Below are positions 9,641 through 20,111 of a stretch of 64,000 bases of DNA, in pieces. The position numbers and the translations under genes are program-made. The DNA is from Serratia quinivorans (GTDB lineage: Bacteria > Pseudomonadota > Gammaproteobacteria > Enterobacterales > Enterobacteriaceae). Below the pieces are notes generated by a model. The model was not told where the DNA came from. It made no database searches and saw only the letters and a list, made by a program, of their open reading frames with translations. Within the stretch, counting starts at the first letter, position 1. Every line of letters starts with the position of its first letter. The stretch covers positions 248,001 to 312,000 of the forward strand of contig NZ_CAMKGL010000003.1 in NCBI RefSeq assembly GCF_946227985.1. The letters are read 5' to 3'.

Positions 9641-10644
9641 TGGGTAACTCCCGCCGCGGCCGGTGCGGCGGTTTGCGGCACAGCGATGCCGGTTGCCGGT
9701 GCCGGCAGTGGCTGTTGCGGCCCCATGGCATCGGCCGGTGGCAACACCTGAGGCATCATCTGCATCAGACGCTCATTGGCGACACGGTGCACTTCGTCCG
9801 GCGGCAACGGCATATCGCCATTACGATCGGCCCCCCACAGCAACAACAAATAGCGCAAACGCTGCAGACCCGCCGTCGGGCGTGCCTGGATCACGGTATA
9901 CGCACGCTGGTTATCCACTTTAACCGAGGACACCACCGCCACCGGATAGCCTTCCGGGAAGCGGCCACCCAGGCCGGAAGTAACCAACACGTCGCCCACG
10001 CGAATATCGGTATTGTTCGGCAAATGTTCGAGCTGTAAATCATCGGCACAACCGCTGCCTGCAGCGATCACCCGGATATCATTGCGCAGTACCTGGATAG
10101 GTAACGCGTGTGAGGCATCGCAGATCAGCAGCACGCGGCTGGTGACTTTCGCCACCGCGACCACCTGGCCGACTACGCCTTTATCACTGATGACCGGCTG
10201 GCCTTCATAAACCCCGTTGTCTGAACCTTTGTCGATCACCACCTGGTCGCTGTAAGGATCAGATCCGGTCGAGATCACTTGGGTGACCATTTTGTGTTCG
10301 TCCTGGCGCAGCGGCGAGCCTAACAGCTCACGCAAACGGGCGTTTTCCTGCTTGAATTGGCCAAGAAGAAGAATATCGCTGTTTTTCAGCAGCAGTTCCT
10401 GCCGCAGAGCACGGTTTTCCAGCTCCAGCTGTTGGCGGGTAGCCAGCGTTTCTGAAACGCTGTCCAAAACTTTACGCGGCCCATTGGCCAGAAAATAGAA
10501 AGGGCTGACGGCCGTGTCCATGTAGTTACGTATTTTCACGAACGTACCGAGACGGCTGTCGGCAACGATCAGGCAGATAGCCACAATCACTGCTAAAAAA
10601 AGTCGTAGTTGCAGGGAAGGCCCCCTGCTAAAAATCGGCTTCAT
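9637..10644 (-). CDS. mreC: Rod shape-determining protein MreC
   Basis: A 335-residue bitopic protein with an N-terminal membrane anchor (about residues 12-30, [18 protein letters not shown]). A coiled coil follows ([20 protein letters not shown]), and then the periplasmic beta-barrel domain, with [22 protein letters not shown] typical of MreC. The proline/alanine-rich tail after about residue 275 is disordered and variable in the family. MreC bridges MreB inside the cell to penicillin-binding proteins outside. It starts 94 bases after mreB and overlaps mreD by four bases. Confidence 0.97.
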   Translation of the reverse strand: MKPIFSRGPSLQLRLFLAVIVAICLIVADSRLGTFVKIRNYMDTAVSPFYFLANGPRKVLDSVSETLATRQQLELENRALRQELLLKNSDILLLGQFKQENARLRELLGSPLRQDEHKMVTQVISTGSDPYSDQVVIDKGSDNGVYEGQPVISDKGVVGQVVAVAKVTSRVLLICDASHALPIQVLRNDIRVIAAGSGCADDLQLEHLPNNTDIRVGDVLVTSGLGGRFPEGYPVAVVSSVKVDNQRAYTVIQARPTAGLQRLRYLLLLWGADRNGDMPLPPDEVHRVANERLMQMMPQVLPPADAMGPQQPLPAPATGIAVPQTAAPAAAGVTQ

Positions 10645-10738
10645 AAATTATGCGTGTTCCTCGACAACAGAAAGAGGAACCGTACCCGATTTTCGCTTTG
10701 CGCATTCATCCGATACGATTCCTCCTTCCTGGGGCTGA

Positions 10739-12194
<1,456 letters not shown>

Positions 12195-14126
12195 TTAAAC
12201 GCGATAACGGCGCGAATATTTTTTACGCCCTACATCTATCGGTTCCGGCGACGCGAAAAAGTCGCCCTGCCCGCCGAGGATCCCGCGCTCCTTCAGCGTC
12301 TGCCATTCATTACGCGTCCGCACGCTGGCGGCAAAAACCTGGGTGCTGGTGCCTTCACAGGCACCCGTCAGGCTCTGAACGAACAGCTGATTCTCATCCC
12401 GCTTATCGATACTCCGCACCAAACCGGGATGGAGCTTGACCAGTTCCACCGGTAAGGACTTGATATAGGAGGTACTAACCACGGTTAACCCCGCCTGGGA
12501 CACGGCCAGACGACACCCCAATCCAGAGAGCAATCTCAACACCGGGCGCAAACGGTCGATATGTTGACACACGTCTGCCTCTGCAAGTTCAATCAGAATT
12601 CGCCGACGATGACTTTTTTCACACTGTAGCAGGCTATCACGCAGCCAACGCTGGAAAGTACGCTGCAATAATGAGTCTACGCACAGCGTAAATGCCAGCG
12701 TTTCTTCAGGCCACAGCGCCAGTAAGGGGAGAATGCGACTCAGATGCTGGCGGTCGTAACTTTCCGCCAGACCCAATTGCTGTACCAGCGGCATATACTC
12801 TGATGGCAACAGTTCCTGGGTGCCATCGTATATCCGGCTCATGATCTCCCGGTGATGAACTTCCCCCTCCACCGTCACCGCCGGTTTTTGGTACAACCGT
12901 GGGCCACCCCGTGCCAGCACCTGTTCCAACAGAGTGCGCCATTTGACGCTACCGCGCCCTTTTTCCGGCACCTGGCTATCGTAAACATACCAGCCGTTTT
13001 CCCCCTGCAGCGTGGCGTGGCGCGTGGCCTGCTCGGCATAATCAATCACCTGTTCGGTGCTTTGCCCGCTGCGGTAGGCCACAATACCAATATGCAAAAA
13101 CGCCTCGCGATCGATAAGCGCCGTTGAAGGCAGGGCGTCAATGGCATGAACCAACTGTGAAGCAATACCGTCCGCCTCTTTCAGCGTGCGATGCGGCAAC
13201 AGGACGGTGAAATCACTGTGGAAATAGCGCGCCAGCAACGCCGCCGGGTAGCGCATCACAAACGTCGACAACAGATTGACCAGCGAATACATCAGTTCCT
13301 GCACAGCACTGTTGCCGTGAGTTTCCCGCAGCGTGTCGAAATCCGGTAATCGCACCATCATGACAATACCGTGCGAACCTTCCTCTTCCAGCTGCGTGGT
13401 CAGTTGGTTATCAAAGAATAACCGGTTGTTCAGCCCGGTTTTGGCATCCTGCGCGGCAAAAGCGCGGATCAGCGTATCGACCCGGCTGCGCTCCTCGCGC
13501 GCTTCCGCCAGATCCGCCAGCAGGCGATCAAGTGCACCGCTGACGTTCGCCGGCCATTCGCGCACGTCGCCCTGCATCACGCTCTCTCGTTCGCCGTTAA
13601 GAATACGCCGTGCACGGCGCTCCAGCCGGTCCTCTCCGTCGGCCTGATCGCGCAGCCAACGCAGGCTGAACAGCAAGATAACCACCATCACGACGATCGA
13701 CAAAGAGACAGCCGCAGTAGATTGCAACGAACGCACGTCGCTGGCGAAAGGATCAATATAGGTAATACGTAGCGAAGCGCCGGGATGCTGCATCAGCGGC
13801 AGAGAAACCTGCCGGTAGCCGTTGAGCGATTCCCAGGGCTGTTTTACCGTTGGCAGATGATAAGAAAGGAGGTTGCTGTGGCTGGTATCCACGCTGACGG
13901 CCACGATACCGAGCGGGCGCATCACCAACGGTAACCACTGTTGCTGTTCCTGGGGAGATTCACGCAGCATCGCCTGATCGAGCGAGGTCATCAGCGAATC
14001 GAAGCGACGCTCCAGCCTCTCCTGAGTGACGTAGAAGTAACTGTATGAGCAGCCCATCAGCATCAAAAACATCGCCATAGCAACAAGCAGGGTGATCAAT
14101 GCAGAGAGCTTGGTGGTGAATCGCAT
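12195..14126 (-). CDS. csrD: RNase E specificity factor CsrD
   Basis: A 643-residue membrane regulator that targets the small RNAs CsrB and CsrC for RNase E decay, which frees CsrA. Layout: two membrane segments flank a HAMP-like N-terminal sensor region (about 10-30 and 130-155). A degenerate GGDEF domain follows, where the signature site reads HSDF, then a degenerate EAL domain, where the signature reads REIM. These substitutions match the enzymatically inactive E. coli CsrD. The start at 14126 (MRFTTKLSAL) is preferred over an upstream ATG at 14210 because of family length and an AAGGCACAGGG leader. It lies upstream of mreB and is divergent from acuI. Confidence 0.96.
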   Translation of the reverse strand: MRFTTKLSALITLLVAMAMFLMLMGCSYSYFYVTQERLERRFDSLMTSLDQAMLRESPQEQQQWLPLVMRPLGIVAVSVDTSHSNLLSYHLPTVKQPWESLNGYRQVSLPLMQHPGASLRITYIDPFASDVRSLQSTAAVSLSIVVMVVILLFSLRWLRDQADGEDRLERRARRILNGERESVMQGDVREWPANVSGALDRLLADLAEAREERSRVDTLIRAFAAQDAKTGLNNRLFFDNQLTTQLEEEGSHGIVMMVRLPDFDTLRETHGNSAVQELMYSLVNLLSTFVMRYPAALLARYFHSDFTVLLPHRTLKEADGIASQLVHAIDALPSTALIDREAFLHIGIVAYRSGQSTEQVIDYAEQATRHATLQGENGWYVYDSQVPEKGRGSVKWRTLLEQVLARGGPRLYQKPAVTVEGEVHHREIMSRIYDGTQELLPSEYMPLVQQLGLAESYDRQHLSRILPLLALWPEETLAFTLCVDSLLQRTFQRWLRDSLLQCEKSHRRRILIELAEADVCQHIDRLRPVLRLLSGLGCRLAVSQAGLTVVSTSYIKSLPVELVKLHPGLVRSIDKRDENQLFVQSLTGACEGTSTQVFAASVRTRNEWQTLKERGILGGQGDFFASPEPIDVGRKKYSRRYRV

Positions 14127-14420
14127 CCCTGTGCCTTGTCCGTTATGGTTACGTGAATTTTCACCTTTGGTCGTATAAAGGCCCCGAATTCGCTCAAAAG
14201 AATCCAACACAATACCCTGATTTTTAATTAGTCGCTGGCGTATCCTTGACGATCATCGCCGGCAGTTCATGCTGCTCAAACTACCAAGCATCATCAACGA
14301 AGAAAACCTTCAATCACCCTTTTTTGCCTTTTATCAGGACATAAATTTCTTATATGCATATAGTCAATTAAATCTGATCCAGCCATCCATGACAAAATTG
14401 CAAACAAGAGGAAGAGTGAC
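14127..14420. promoter_or_regulatory. Divergent csrD/acuI intergenic region
   Basis: About 290 bases between the divergent starts. It should contain both promoters. A GAGGAAGAG ribosome-binding site precedes acuI. No specific operator could be assigned. Confidence 0.4.
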
Positions 14421-15398
14421 ATGCGTGCACTGTTATTGGAACAACTAGACGATCAAACTCTGGCTCGCGTCAAAGATATCAGCAGCGACCAACTGCCCGA
14501 CGGCGATGTCACGGTAGATGTTAATTGGTCCAGCATTAACTATAAAGACGCGCTGGCGATCACCGGCAAAGGCAAAATCGTGCGCAACTTCCCAATGGTG
14601 CCGGGCATCGACTTCGCCGGTACCGTGCGCCAAAGCCGCGACGATCGTTTTAAAGAAGGCCAGAGCGTGGTGCTCACCGGCTGGGGCGTGGGTGAAAACC
14701 ACTGGGGTGGTCTGGCTGAGCAGGCGCGTGTCTCCGGGGAATGGCTGGTGCCGTTGCCGAACGGACTGGATGAGCGTAAAGCAATGATCCTCGGTACAGC
14801 CGGCTTTACCGCCATGCTGTGCGTGATGGCGTTGGAAGAAGGCGGCGTACACCCGGATGACGGCGACATTTTGGTCACGGGTGCCAGCGGTGGCGTGGGC
14901 AGCACGGCGGTCGCTATTTTGGCGGCGCTGGGCTATCACGTCACGGCCGTCAGCGGCCGTGAAAGCAATACTGACTACCTGAAAGCGCTCGGCGCTAAAG
15001 AAGTGCTGTCGCGTGACGGTTATCTCGAAGCTCCGCGCCCGCTGGAAAAGCAACTGTGGGCCGGTGCAGTAGATAGCGTCGGCGACACTATGCTGGCGCG
15101 GGTTTTGGCGCAAATGAACTATAACGGCACGGTCGCCGCCTGTGGGCTGGCCGGTGGATATCACCTGCCGACCACGGTGATGCCATTTATTTTGCGCAAT
15201 GTTCGTCTGCAAGGGATCGACTCGGTGCACACTCCGTTGCATCGCCGTCAAACCGCCTGGGAACGCCTGGTCGGTATCCTGCCGGAAAGCTTCTATCAAC
15301 AGGCCACCCAGGAAATCACGCTGGAACAGGCACCGGCCGCGGCTGCCGCACTGTTGGATAACAAAGTCACCGGCCGCACCCTGGTGAAAATCCGCTAA
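14421..15398 (+). CDS. acuI: Acrylyl-CoA reductase (NADPH) AcuI
   Basis: A 325-residue member of the zinc-free medium-chain reductase family, collinear with E. coli AcuI (YhdH). It reduces toxic acryloyl-CoA to propionyl-CoA with NADPH. Visible are the N-terminal catalytic fold (NYKDALAITGKGKI, PGIDFAGTV) and the Rossmann motif VTGASGGVGSTAV at about residues 152-164, followed by AVSGRES, which suits the NADP phosphate. The structural-zinc cysteines of alcohol dehydrogenases are absent, as expected. It sits at the usual place opposite csrD and is followed by a GC hairpin. Confidence 0.95.
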   Translation: MRALLLEQLDDQTLARVKDISSDQLPDGDVTVDVNWSSINYKDALAITGKGKIVRNFPMVPGIDFAGTVRQSRDDRFKEGQSVVLTGWGVGENHWGGLAEQARVSGEWLVPLPNGLDERKAMILGTAGFTAMLCVMALEEGGVHPDDGDILVTGASGGVGSTAVAILAALGYHVTAVSGRESNTDYLKALGAKEVLSRDGYLEAPRPLEKQLWAGAVDSVGDTMLARVLAQMNYNGTVAACGLAGGYHLPTTVMPFILRNVRLQGIDSVHTPLHRRQTAWERLVGILPESFYQQATQEITLEQAPAAAAALLDNKVTGRTLVKIR

Positions 15399-15405
15399 GC
15401 CTGAT

Positions 15406-15426
15406 GGCCCCCTGCAACGGGGGCCC
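15406..15426 (+). terminator. Candidate terminator hairpin after acuI
   Basis: A GGCCCCC/GGGGGCC stem with a six-base loop begins nine bases after the acuI stop. The following sequence is not T-rich, so intrinsic termination may be weak. Confidence 0.45.
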
Positions 15427-15520
15427 TATCCCGTCTGCGAAATTTCATATTTTCCCGCGGCCTCTCGCATAAGGCCCGGTTTCACGCCATGCTTACTCCA
15501 GATACGTGGAGAAAAACAGC

Positions 15521-16522
15521 ATGAGCAAACAACGTAAATTAACTGAGGCCGATGTCACGCCCGAGAGCGTATTTTATCAGCGACGTAAAGTGTTGCAGGC
15601 GTTGGGCATTACCGCCGCATCACTGGCCCTGCCGCTTAATGCGCAGGCCGATTTGCTGTCATGGTTTAAAGGCCACGATCGGCCCAAGGCACCGCCGGGT
15701 AAACCACTGGAGTTCAGCAAACCTGCCGCCTGGCAGGCCCAGCTGGCCTTGACGCCCGAAGATAAAGTCACCGGCTACAACAACTTCTACGAATTCGGTC
15801 TGGACAAGGCCGATCCGGCCGCCAATGCCGGCGGCTTGAAAACCGAAGGTTGGCAGGTACGCATCGACGGCGAAGTCGCCAAACCGATCACGCTGGACAT
15901 CGATGATTTAATCAAACGCTTCCCACTGGAACAGCGCATCTATCGCATGCGCTGCGTTGAAGCCTGGTCGATGGTCGTGCCGTGGATTGGCTTTGAATTG
16001 GGTAAACTGATCAAGCTGGCAGAACCAAACAGCAACGCACGCTACGTCGCCTTCCAGACGTTGTACGACCCGGAACAGATGCCCGGCCAGAAAGACCGCT
16101 TTATCGGCGGTGGGCTGAAGTATCCCTATGTCGAAGGGCTGCGTCTCGACGAGGCGATGAACCCGCTGGCGCTGCTGACCGTCGGCGTATACGGTAAAAC
16201 GCTGCCGCCGCAGAATGGTGCGCCGCTGCGCTTGATCACCCCATGGAAATACGGTTTTAAAGGGATAAAGTCGATCGTCCATATTCGCCTGGTGCGCGAT
16301 CAGCCCCCCACCACCTGGAATGAGTCTGCACCGAATGAATACGGCTTCTACGCCAACGTTAACCCGCACGTCGATCATCCCCGCTGGTCGCAGGCTACCG
16401 AGCGTTTTATCGGCTCCGGCGGCATTCTGGACGTTAAGCGCCAACCCACCCTGCTGTTTAATGGCTATGCCGAACAAGTCGCATCACTGTACCGCGGCCT
16501 GGACCTACGGGAGAATTTCTAA
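15521..16522 (+). CDS. msrP: Periplasmic methionine sulfoxide reductase catalytic subunit MsrP
   Basis: Molybdopterin-dependent reductase that repairs oxidised methionine in periplasmic proteins. It has 333 residues from the ATG at 15521, which has a GGAG site; an earlier ATG at 15506 lacks one. A twin-arginine signal ([18 protein letters not shown], residues 21-38) exports the folded protein. Cys145 in [11 protein letters not shown] is the expected molybdenum ligand. The C-terminus DLRENF matches E. coli MsrP. It is directly followed by its membrane partner msrQ. In E. coli this pair lies elsewhere on the chromosome next to hprRS. Confidence 0.96.
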   Translation: MSKQRKLTEADVTPESVFYQRRKVLQALGITAASLALPLNAQADLLSWFKGHDRPKAPPGKPLEFSKPAAWQAQLALTPEDKVTGYNNFYEFGLDKADPAANAGGLKTEGWQVRIDGEVAKPITLDIDDLIKRFPLEQRIYRMRCVEAWSMVVPWIGFELGKLIKLAEPNSNARYVAFQTLYDPEQMPGQKDRFIGGGLKYPYVEGLRLDEAMNPLALLTVGVYGKTLPPQNGAPLRLITPWKYGFKGIKSIVHIRLVRDQPPTTWNESAPNEYGFYANVNPHVDHPRWSQATERFIGSGGILDVKRQPTLLFNGYAEQVASLYRGLDLRENF

Positions 16523-17122
16523 GTGCGTTTGACTCCAACCCATATCAAAGGGATCAAAGTTGCCATTTATCTGGCGGCATTTTTGCCCTTTCTCTGGCTG
16601 GTGCTGTCGGTGGATCAAGGCTGGTTCAGCGCCGACCCGGCCAAGGATATACAACACTTTACCGGCAGGATGACGCTGAAACTGTTACTGGCAACCTTGA
16701 TGATCGCCCCACTGGCACGCTATACCCGCCAGCCGCTGCTGATCCGTTGCCGCCGTCTGGTGGGGCTGTGGTGTTTTGCCTGGGGTACGCTGCATCTGAT
16801 AAGCTATTCGACGCTTGAATTGGGGCTAAGCAATATTGGCCTGTTGGGGCGTGAACTGGTCACCCGCCCTTACCTGACGCTCGGCATTATCAGCTGGCTG
16901 ATCCTGCTGGCGCTGGCGGCAACCTCGACGTTGTGGGCCATGCGCAAACTGGGGGCCAAATGGCAGACGCTGCATAATCTGGTGTATCTGGTGGCCATTC
17001 TGGCACCGATTCATTACCTGTGGTCGGTCAAAACCTTTTCGCCACAGCCCTTCATTTATGCCCTGCTGGCCGTCGTGCTGCTGGCATTGCGCTACAAGAA
17101 ATTCCGCAATTGGTGGCGTTAA
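16523..17122 (+). CDS. msrQ: Haem-binding membrane subunit MsrQ
   Basis: A 199-residue ferric-reductase-like membrane protein with about six helices that passes electrons from the respiratory chain to MsrP. It starts with GTG immediately after the msrP TAA, so translation is coupled. Conserved histidines for haem b lie in membrane segments ([16 protein letters not shown] and PIHYLWSV). Its family length is normal. Confidence 0.95.
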
Positions 17123-17363
17123 AAGGCGGAACTTTTCTGTGTTCTACCCCTCATAATGCGATAACACCCTCATCAGTTTGCTGGTTTAGGGTTGAATATC
17201 TTCGCTGATAAGACCAGTATTTAGCTGCGAATTGCTACGATATCGTTATAATGCCCGACCTTGTTCCTGTTCTCAGGGTGAATTTTCCCCTTAACAGGTG
17301 ACAAATCGGTGACATCGGGTTATTTTCTACGATGATGGTTTTATTGCCGGAGATACCAGCACA
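17123..17363 (+). promoter_or_regulatory. Leader/promoter region of the aroQ-accB-accC operon
   Basis: A 240-base gap with a good -10 candidate TATAAT at 17247-17252; the matching -35 region is weak. The DNA between the -10 and aroQ contains GGTGACAAATCGGTGACA, a small direct repeat of GGTGACA. No riboswitch-like fold was recognised. The accBC promoter in E. coli is autoregulated by AccB; the same may hold here, by inference. Confidence 0.4.
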
Positions 17364-17816
17364 ATGGCGGATAAGTTTCACATTTTGCTTCTGAACGGCC
17401 CCAATCTGAATCTGCTGGGGACGCGTGAGCCGGAGAAGTACGGCAGCACGACGCTAACAGAGATTGTTAACGGATTGGAAAACCAGGCATCCGCACTGGA
17501 TATTACCCTGAGCCATCTGCAGTCTAACGCTGAACATGCGCTTATCGACTGCATACATCAGGCACGCGGCAACACAGATTTTATTCTGATCAACCCTGCC
17601 GCGTTCACGCATACCAGCGTGGCGCTGCGCGATGCATTGCTGGCGGTGCAGATCCCGTTTATCGAGATCCACCTCTCCAACGTGCATGCCCGAGAGCCTT
17701 TCCGTCATCACTCCTACCTTTCCGATATTGCGGTGGGTGTGATTTGCGGCCTCGGCGCAGATGGCTACACATTTGCTTTACAGGCAGCGGTTAACCGTCT
17801 GTCGAAAACCCACTAA
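17364..17816 (+). CDS. aroQ: Type II 3-dehydroquinate dehydratase
   Basis: A 150-residue small trans-dehydratase that converts 3-dehydroquinate to 3-dehydroshikimate in the shikimate pathway, normally as a dodecamer. Visible features are the [17 protein letters not shown] loop with the catalytic tyrosine at residue 26, the asparagine-containing NPAAFTHTS segment, and the [12 protein letters not shown] motif with the catalytic histidine. E. coli uses only the unrelated type I enzyme AroD; Yersinia-like enterobacteria carry aroQ directly before accB, exactly as here (32-base gap). Confidence 0.97.
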   Translation: MADKFHILLLNGPNLNLLGTREPEKYGSTTLTEIVNGLENQASALDITLSHLQSNAEHALIDCIHQARGNTDFILINPAAFTHTSVALRDALLAVQIPFIEIHLSNVHAREPFRHHSYLSDIAVGVICGLGADGYTFALQAAVNRLSKTH

Positions 17817-17848
17817 TTGCTACGCAAAAAGAGTACGGAATCACACTC

Positions 17849-18313
17849 ATGGATATTCGTAAAATCAAGAAACTGATCGAACTGGTTGAAGAATCAGGTA
17901 TTTCTGAACTGGAAATCTCTGAAGGCGAAGAGTCAGTTCGCATCAGCCGTGCCGCCCCGGCACAGGCTTACCCAATGATGCCGCAGGCATACGCAATGCC
18001 GGCACAGCCGCAGCCAGCACTGGCTACCGCCGTTGCTGCCGCGCCAGCCGAAACCCCTGCAGCACCAGCGGCCATGAGTGGCCACATCGTTCGTTCTCCA
18101 ATGGTCGGTACCTTCTACCGTACGCCAAGCCCGGATGCGAAAGCCTTCATCGAAGTTGGCCAGAAAGTGAATGCCGGCGACACGCTGTGCATCGTTGAAG
18201 CCATGAAAATGATGAACCAGATCGAAGCGGACAAATCCGGCGTAGTGAAAGCTATTCTGGTAGAGAACGGCCAACCGGTAGAATTTGACGAGCCACTGGT
18301 CGTCATCGAATAA
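17849..18313 (+). CDS. accB: Biotin carboxyl carrier protein of acetyl-CoA carboxylase
   Basis: A 154-residue BCCP subunit that carries biotin for the first step of fatty acid synthesis. The N-terminal helix region (about 1-35) precedes an alanine/proline-rich linker (about 38-76) and the biotinyl domain. Biotin attaches to Lys120 in [10 protein letters not shown]. The thumb residues TPSPDAKAF are present. Ten bases separate it from accC. Confidence 0.98.
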   Translation: MDIRKIKKLIELVEESGISELEISEGEESVRISRAAPAQAYPMMPQAYAMPAQPQPALATAVAAAPAETPAAPAAMSGHIVRSPMVGTFYRTPSPDAKAFIEVGQKVNAGDTLCIVEAMKMMNQIEADKSGVVKAILVENGQPVEFDEPLVVIE

Positions 18314-18323
18314 CGAGGCGAAC

Positions 18324-19673
18324 ATGCTTGATAAAATTGTTATCGCCAACCGTGGCGAGATCGCGCTTCGTATCCTGCGTGCTTGTAAAGAGTTGGGCAT
18401 CAAAACCGTTGCCGTGCACTCAACAGCCGATCGCGATCTGAAACACGTACTGCTGGCTGACGAGACCGTGTGTATCGGTCCTGCGCCATCGGTAAAAAGC
18501 TACCTGAATATCCCGGCTATCATCTCTGCGGCAGAAATCACCGGCGCAGTGGCGATCCACCCGGGTTACGGCTTCTTGTCTGAGAACGCCGACTTCGCCG
18601 AGCAGATCGAACGCTCCGGCTTTATCTTCATTGGCCCGAAAGCCGAAACCATCCGCCTGATGGGCGACAAGGTTTCTGCCATCAACGCCATGAAAAAAGC
18701 CGGCGTGCCTTGCGTACCAGGCTCTGATGGCCCGCTGACCGACGACATGGATAAGAACCGTGCCTTCGCCAAGCGCATCGGCTACCCGGTGATCATCAAG
18801 GCATCTGGCGGCGGCGGCGGCCGTGGCATGCGCGTTGTGCGCAGCGACAAAGACCTCGAACAATCCATTTCCATGACTAAAGCGGAAGCCAAAGCGGCTT
18901 TCAACAATGACATGGTTTACATGGAAAAATACCTGGAAAACCCACGCCATATCGAAATTCAGATTTTGGCAGACGGTCAGGGTAACGCCATCTATCTGGC
19001 TGAACGCGACTGCTCCATGCAGCGCCGCCATCAGAAAGTGGTTGAAGAGGCTCCGGCACCAGGCATCACCAGCGAAATGCGCCGCTACATCGGCGAGCGC
19101 TGCTCGAAAGCCTGTGTTGAGATCGGCTACCGCGGTGCGGGGACTTTCGAGTTCCTGTACGAAAACGGCGAGTTCTATTTCATCGAAATGAACACCCGTA
19201 TTCAGGTTGAACACCCGGTTACTGAAATGATCACCGGCGTGGATCTGATCAAAGAGCAGCTGCGTATCGCTGCCGGTCAGCCGCTGTCGATCAAACAGGA
19301 CGAAGTGAAGGTTCAAGGCCACGCGGTGGAATGCCGTATCAACGCCGAAGACCCGAACACCTTCCTGCCAAGCCCAGGCAAGATCACCCGTTTCCATGCG
19401 CCAGGCGGTTTCGGCGTGCGTTGGGAATCTCATATTTACGCCGGTTATACCGTACCGCCGTACTATGATTCCATGATCGGCAAACTGATCACTTACGGTG
19501 AAAACCGTGACGTGGCGATAGCCCGCATGAAGAACGCCCTGGCTGAGCTGATCATCGATGGCATCAAAACCAACGTTGAACTGCAGCAGCGGATCATGAG
19601 CGACGAAAACTTCCAGCACGGTGGCACCAACATCCACTATCTGGAGAAGAAGCTCGGTCTGCAGGAAACCTAA
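18324..19673 (+). CDS. accC: Biotin carboxylase subunit of acetyl-CoA carboxylase
   Basis: A 449-residue ATP-grasp enzyme that carboxylates the biotin on AccB with bicarbonate and ATP. The N-terminus [16 protein letters not shown], the glycine-rich lid [13 protein letters not shown], and the catalytic stretch [14 protein letters not shown] are all visible. A longer frame opens 39 bases earlier inside accB, but 18324 matches the family start. It is followed by a strong terminator. Confidence 0.98.
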   Translation: MLDKIVIANRGEIALRILRACKELGIKTVAVHSTADRDLKHVLLADETVCIGPAPSVKSYLNIPAIISAAEITGAVAIHPGYGFLSENADFAEQIERSGFIFIGPKAETIRLMGDKVSAINAMKKAGVPCVPGSDGPLTDDMDKNRAFAKRIGYPVIIKASGGGGGRGMRVVRSDKDLEQSISMTKAEAKAAFNNDMVYMEKYLENPRHIEIQILADGQGNAIYLAERDCSMQRRHQKVVEEAPAPGITSEMRRYIGERCSKACVEIGYRGAGTFEFLYENGEFYFIEMNTRIQVEHPVTEMITGVDLIKEQLRIAAGQPLSIKQDEVKVQGHAVECRINAEDPNTFLPSPGKITRFHAPGGFGVRWESHIYAGYTVPPYYDSMIGKLITYGENRDVAIARMKNALAELIIDGIKTNVELQQRIMSDENFQHGGTNIHYLEKKLGLQET

Positions 19674-19699
19674 GGCAGGTTATTCATATCGCCTGACAG

Positions 19700-19730
19700 A
19701 AGGCCGGTTAATCACCGGCCTTTTTCTTTA
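19700..19730 (+). terminator. Rho-independent terminator of accBC operon
   Basis: A 9-bp stem AAGGCCGGT (19700-19708) pairs with ACCGGCCTT (19714-19722, its last two bases part of the T-run); a five-base loop lies between. The T-rich tract then continues. It lies about 25 bases after the accC stop. Confidence 0.9.
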
Positions 19731-19773
19731 CTGCTTTGGGTCACTCAAGGGATGATCAAATCCATAATAGTTG

Positions 19774-19855
19774 TATACCCTAAATAATTGGAGTTGCATC
19801 AAGGCGGCAAGGGAGCGCAGCCAACACAGAGGCAACTTCAAGTATGACGGGCATA
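19774..19855. repeat. Short ERIC-like element lacking the core
   Basis: It has ERIC ends (TATACCCT at the left; GACGGGCATA at the right) and the subterminal GAGTTGCA / GCAACTTCAAG inverted repeat. It is only 82 bp long and lacks the central CCCAG...CTGGG palindrome seen in the two full-length copies at 9018 and 57895. It lies between the accC terminator and yhdT. Confidence 0.75.
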
Positions 19856-19868
19856 TTGGGGAACACTG

Positions 19869-20111
19869 ATGGACACACGCTTTATTCAAGCCCACCGCGA
19901 AGCACGATGGGCACTCGGCCTGACGCTGATCTATCTGCTGGCCTGGGTGTTAGCAGCCTATCTCCCCGACAGCGCTTCTGGCATTACCGGCCTGCCACAC
20001 TGGTTCGAAATGGCCTGCTTATTGGTACCACTGCTGTTTATCGGTCTGTGCTGGCTGATGGTGCGTGGCGTATTCCGCAATATTTCGCTGGAGGACAGCG
20101 ATGCAAACTGA
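19869..20111 (+). CDS. yhdT: Small membrane protein YhdT
   Basis: An 80-residue inner-membrane protein, the same length as E. coli YhdT (DUF997). Two membrane helices are visible: ALGLTLIYLLAWVLAAYL at about 14-31 and MACLLVPLLFIGLCWLMV at about 48-65. Its end overlaps the panF start by 11 bases, the usual arrangement. It may be a small partner of the sodium:pantothenate symporter, but its function is unproven. Confidence 0.93.
   Translation: MDTRFIQAHREARWALGLTLIYLLAWVLAAYLPDSASGITGLPHWFEMACLLVPLLFIGLCWLMVRGVFRNISLEDSDAN

Noticed and set aside
12195-14126. csrD as an active cyclic-di-GMP enzyme
   Set aside because: The GGDEF and EAL signature residues are replaced (HSDF and EIM), as in the known inactive E. 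coli CsrD.
18420-19637. 405-codon open frame antisense to accC
   Set aside because: A long shadow frame caused by codon bias of accC; its translation resembles nothing and accC is certain.
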